Positions 63,609 through 64,000 of a stretch of 64,000 nt of DNA are shown here, one piece after another. The notes below the pieces were generated by a model. It was given only the letters and a program-made list of their open reading frames with translations, was not told where the DNA came from and made no database searches. The position numbers and the translations under genes were made by a program. Position 1 is the first letter of the stretch. Every line of letters starts with the position of its first letter. The stretch comes from Prorocentrum cordatum (lineage: Eukaryota; Sar; Dinophyceae; Prorocentrales; Prorocentraceae), in the NCBI GenBank assembly GCA_963575745.1, contig CAUYUJ010013925.1, positions 47,501 to 111,500 of the forward strand. The letters are read 5' to 3'.

Positions 63609-64000
63609 GCTAGTTGGCAAGAAAAATCTCGACTGATCTTTTGCTGACTTTTGGTCGGTTGAAAATTTTGTTCTCAAAATTTGAACATTCGTTAGAGCTC
63701 TAGTATTTTTTCCCGTGATATTCGATCTTATTCCCGCTCGCCATCTTGATCTCACCTCGATCGGGTAACTTTAAAGGCCAAAAAGCACTCTGGCGGGAAC
63801 GGCCGTTTCGAGTCATTTTGATATGCGCTGTCGGTATTTTGTACTGAACTCGAGCTGTAGGGTAGCTACAGAGCTTGTAAGCACAGCTATCGCACTCAGA
63901 ATCATCAGGCGCGTTCGCCTATCGAATCGATAGGTCTAAACTCGGTCTGCCAGCCGAGCTAGGTCCGCAAACTTATTAGTATTATTCGAGTCAACTTCAT
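63609..64000. repeat. Module X copy 6 and satellite running off the window
   Basis: TTGGCAAGAAAAATCTCGAC at 63615, module X to about 63808, then one satellite monomer to the end. Confidence 0.9.

Overview
The window is nuclear DNA from a dinoflagellate. The best evidence is an exact 22-nt dinoflagellate spliced-leader (DinoSL) sequence at 19370-19391 and a second, two-mismatch copy at 28117-28138, each at the 5' end of a non-LTR retrotransposon. High GC, huge simple-sequence tracts, sparse genes and many small foldback elements fit this. I cannot fix the genus.

Layout. 0-19 kb is gene-free: CTC/GAG microsatellites, a degenerate ~370-bp repeat (5990-9960), an 11-unit 90-bp tandem repeat (7708-8690), a five-unit ~660-bp higher-order repeat (12114-15480) and at least six families of short inverted-repeat (MITE/foldback) elements. 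19.4-25.9 kb is a nearly complete LINE: spliced leader, zinc-finger/coiled-coil ORF1, and ORF2 with EEP endonuclease, reverse transcriptase (YIDD), zinc knuckle and RNase H. ORF2 is broken only by one frameshift at a 9-C run. 26.0-27.6 kb is an unrecognised, disrupted, possibly secreted protein gene. 28.1-34.2 kb is a second, decayed LINE of the same general design. 34.9-38.6 kb is made of TAGTGAG-type and GATGATG-type arrays ending in an AT-rich block. 38.6-45.5 kb holds more foldback elements and a 2.2-kb segmental duplication whose middle has been replaced.

45.5-51.2 kb is the only other gene-rich part. A gene encodes an endonuclease/exonuclease/phosphatase (EEP) domain joined to a ubiquitin-specific protease (C19) and carries a likely intron. 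It is followed on the same strand by a replication-protein-A-like gene with OB-folds and a C-terminal zinc-ribbon OB domain. EEP nuclease, cysteine protease and RPA together recall the accessory genes of Helentron-type rolling-circle transposons, but no Rep or helicase is visible, so this is a hypothesis.

53.3-64 kb is a mosaic of a ~178-bp satellite and other modules. They meet at AGT-containing junctions, often at a small hairpin element (nine copies). Its stems change in a compensatory way between subfamilies while its loop stays constant. This is the least explained structure in the window.
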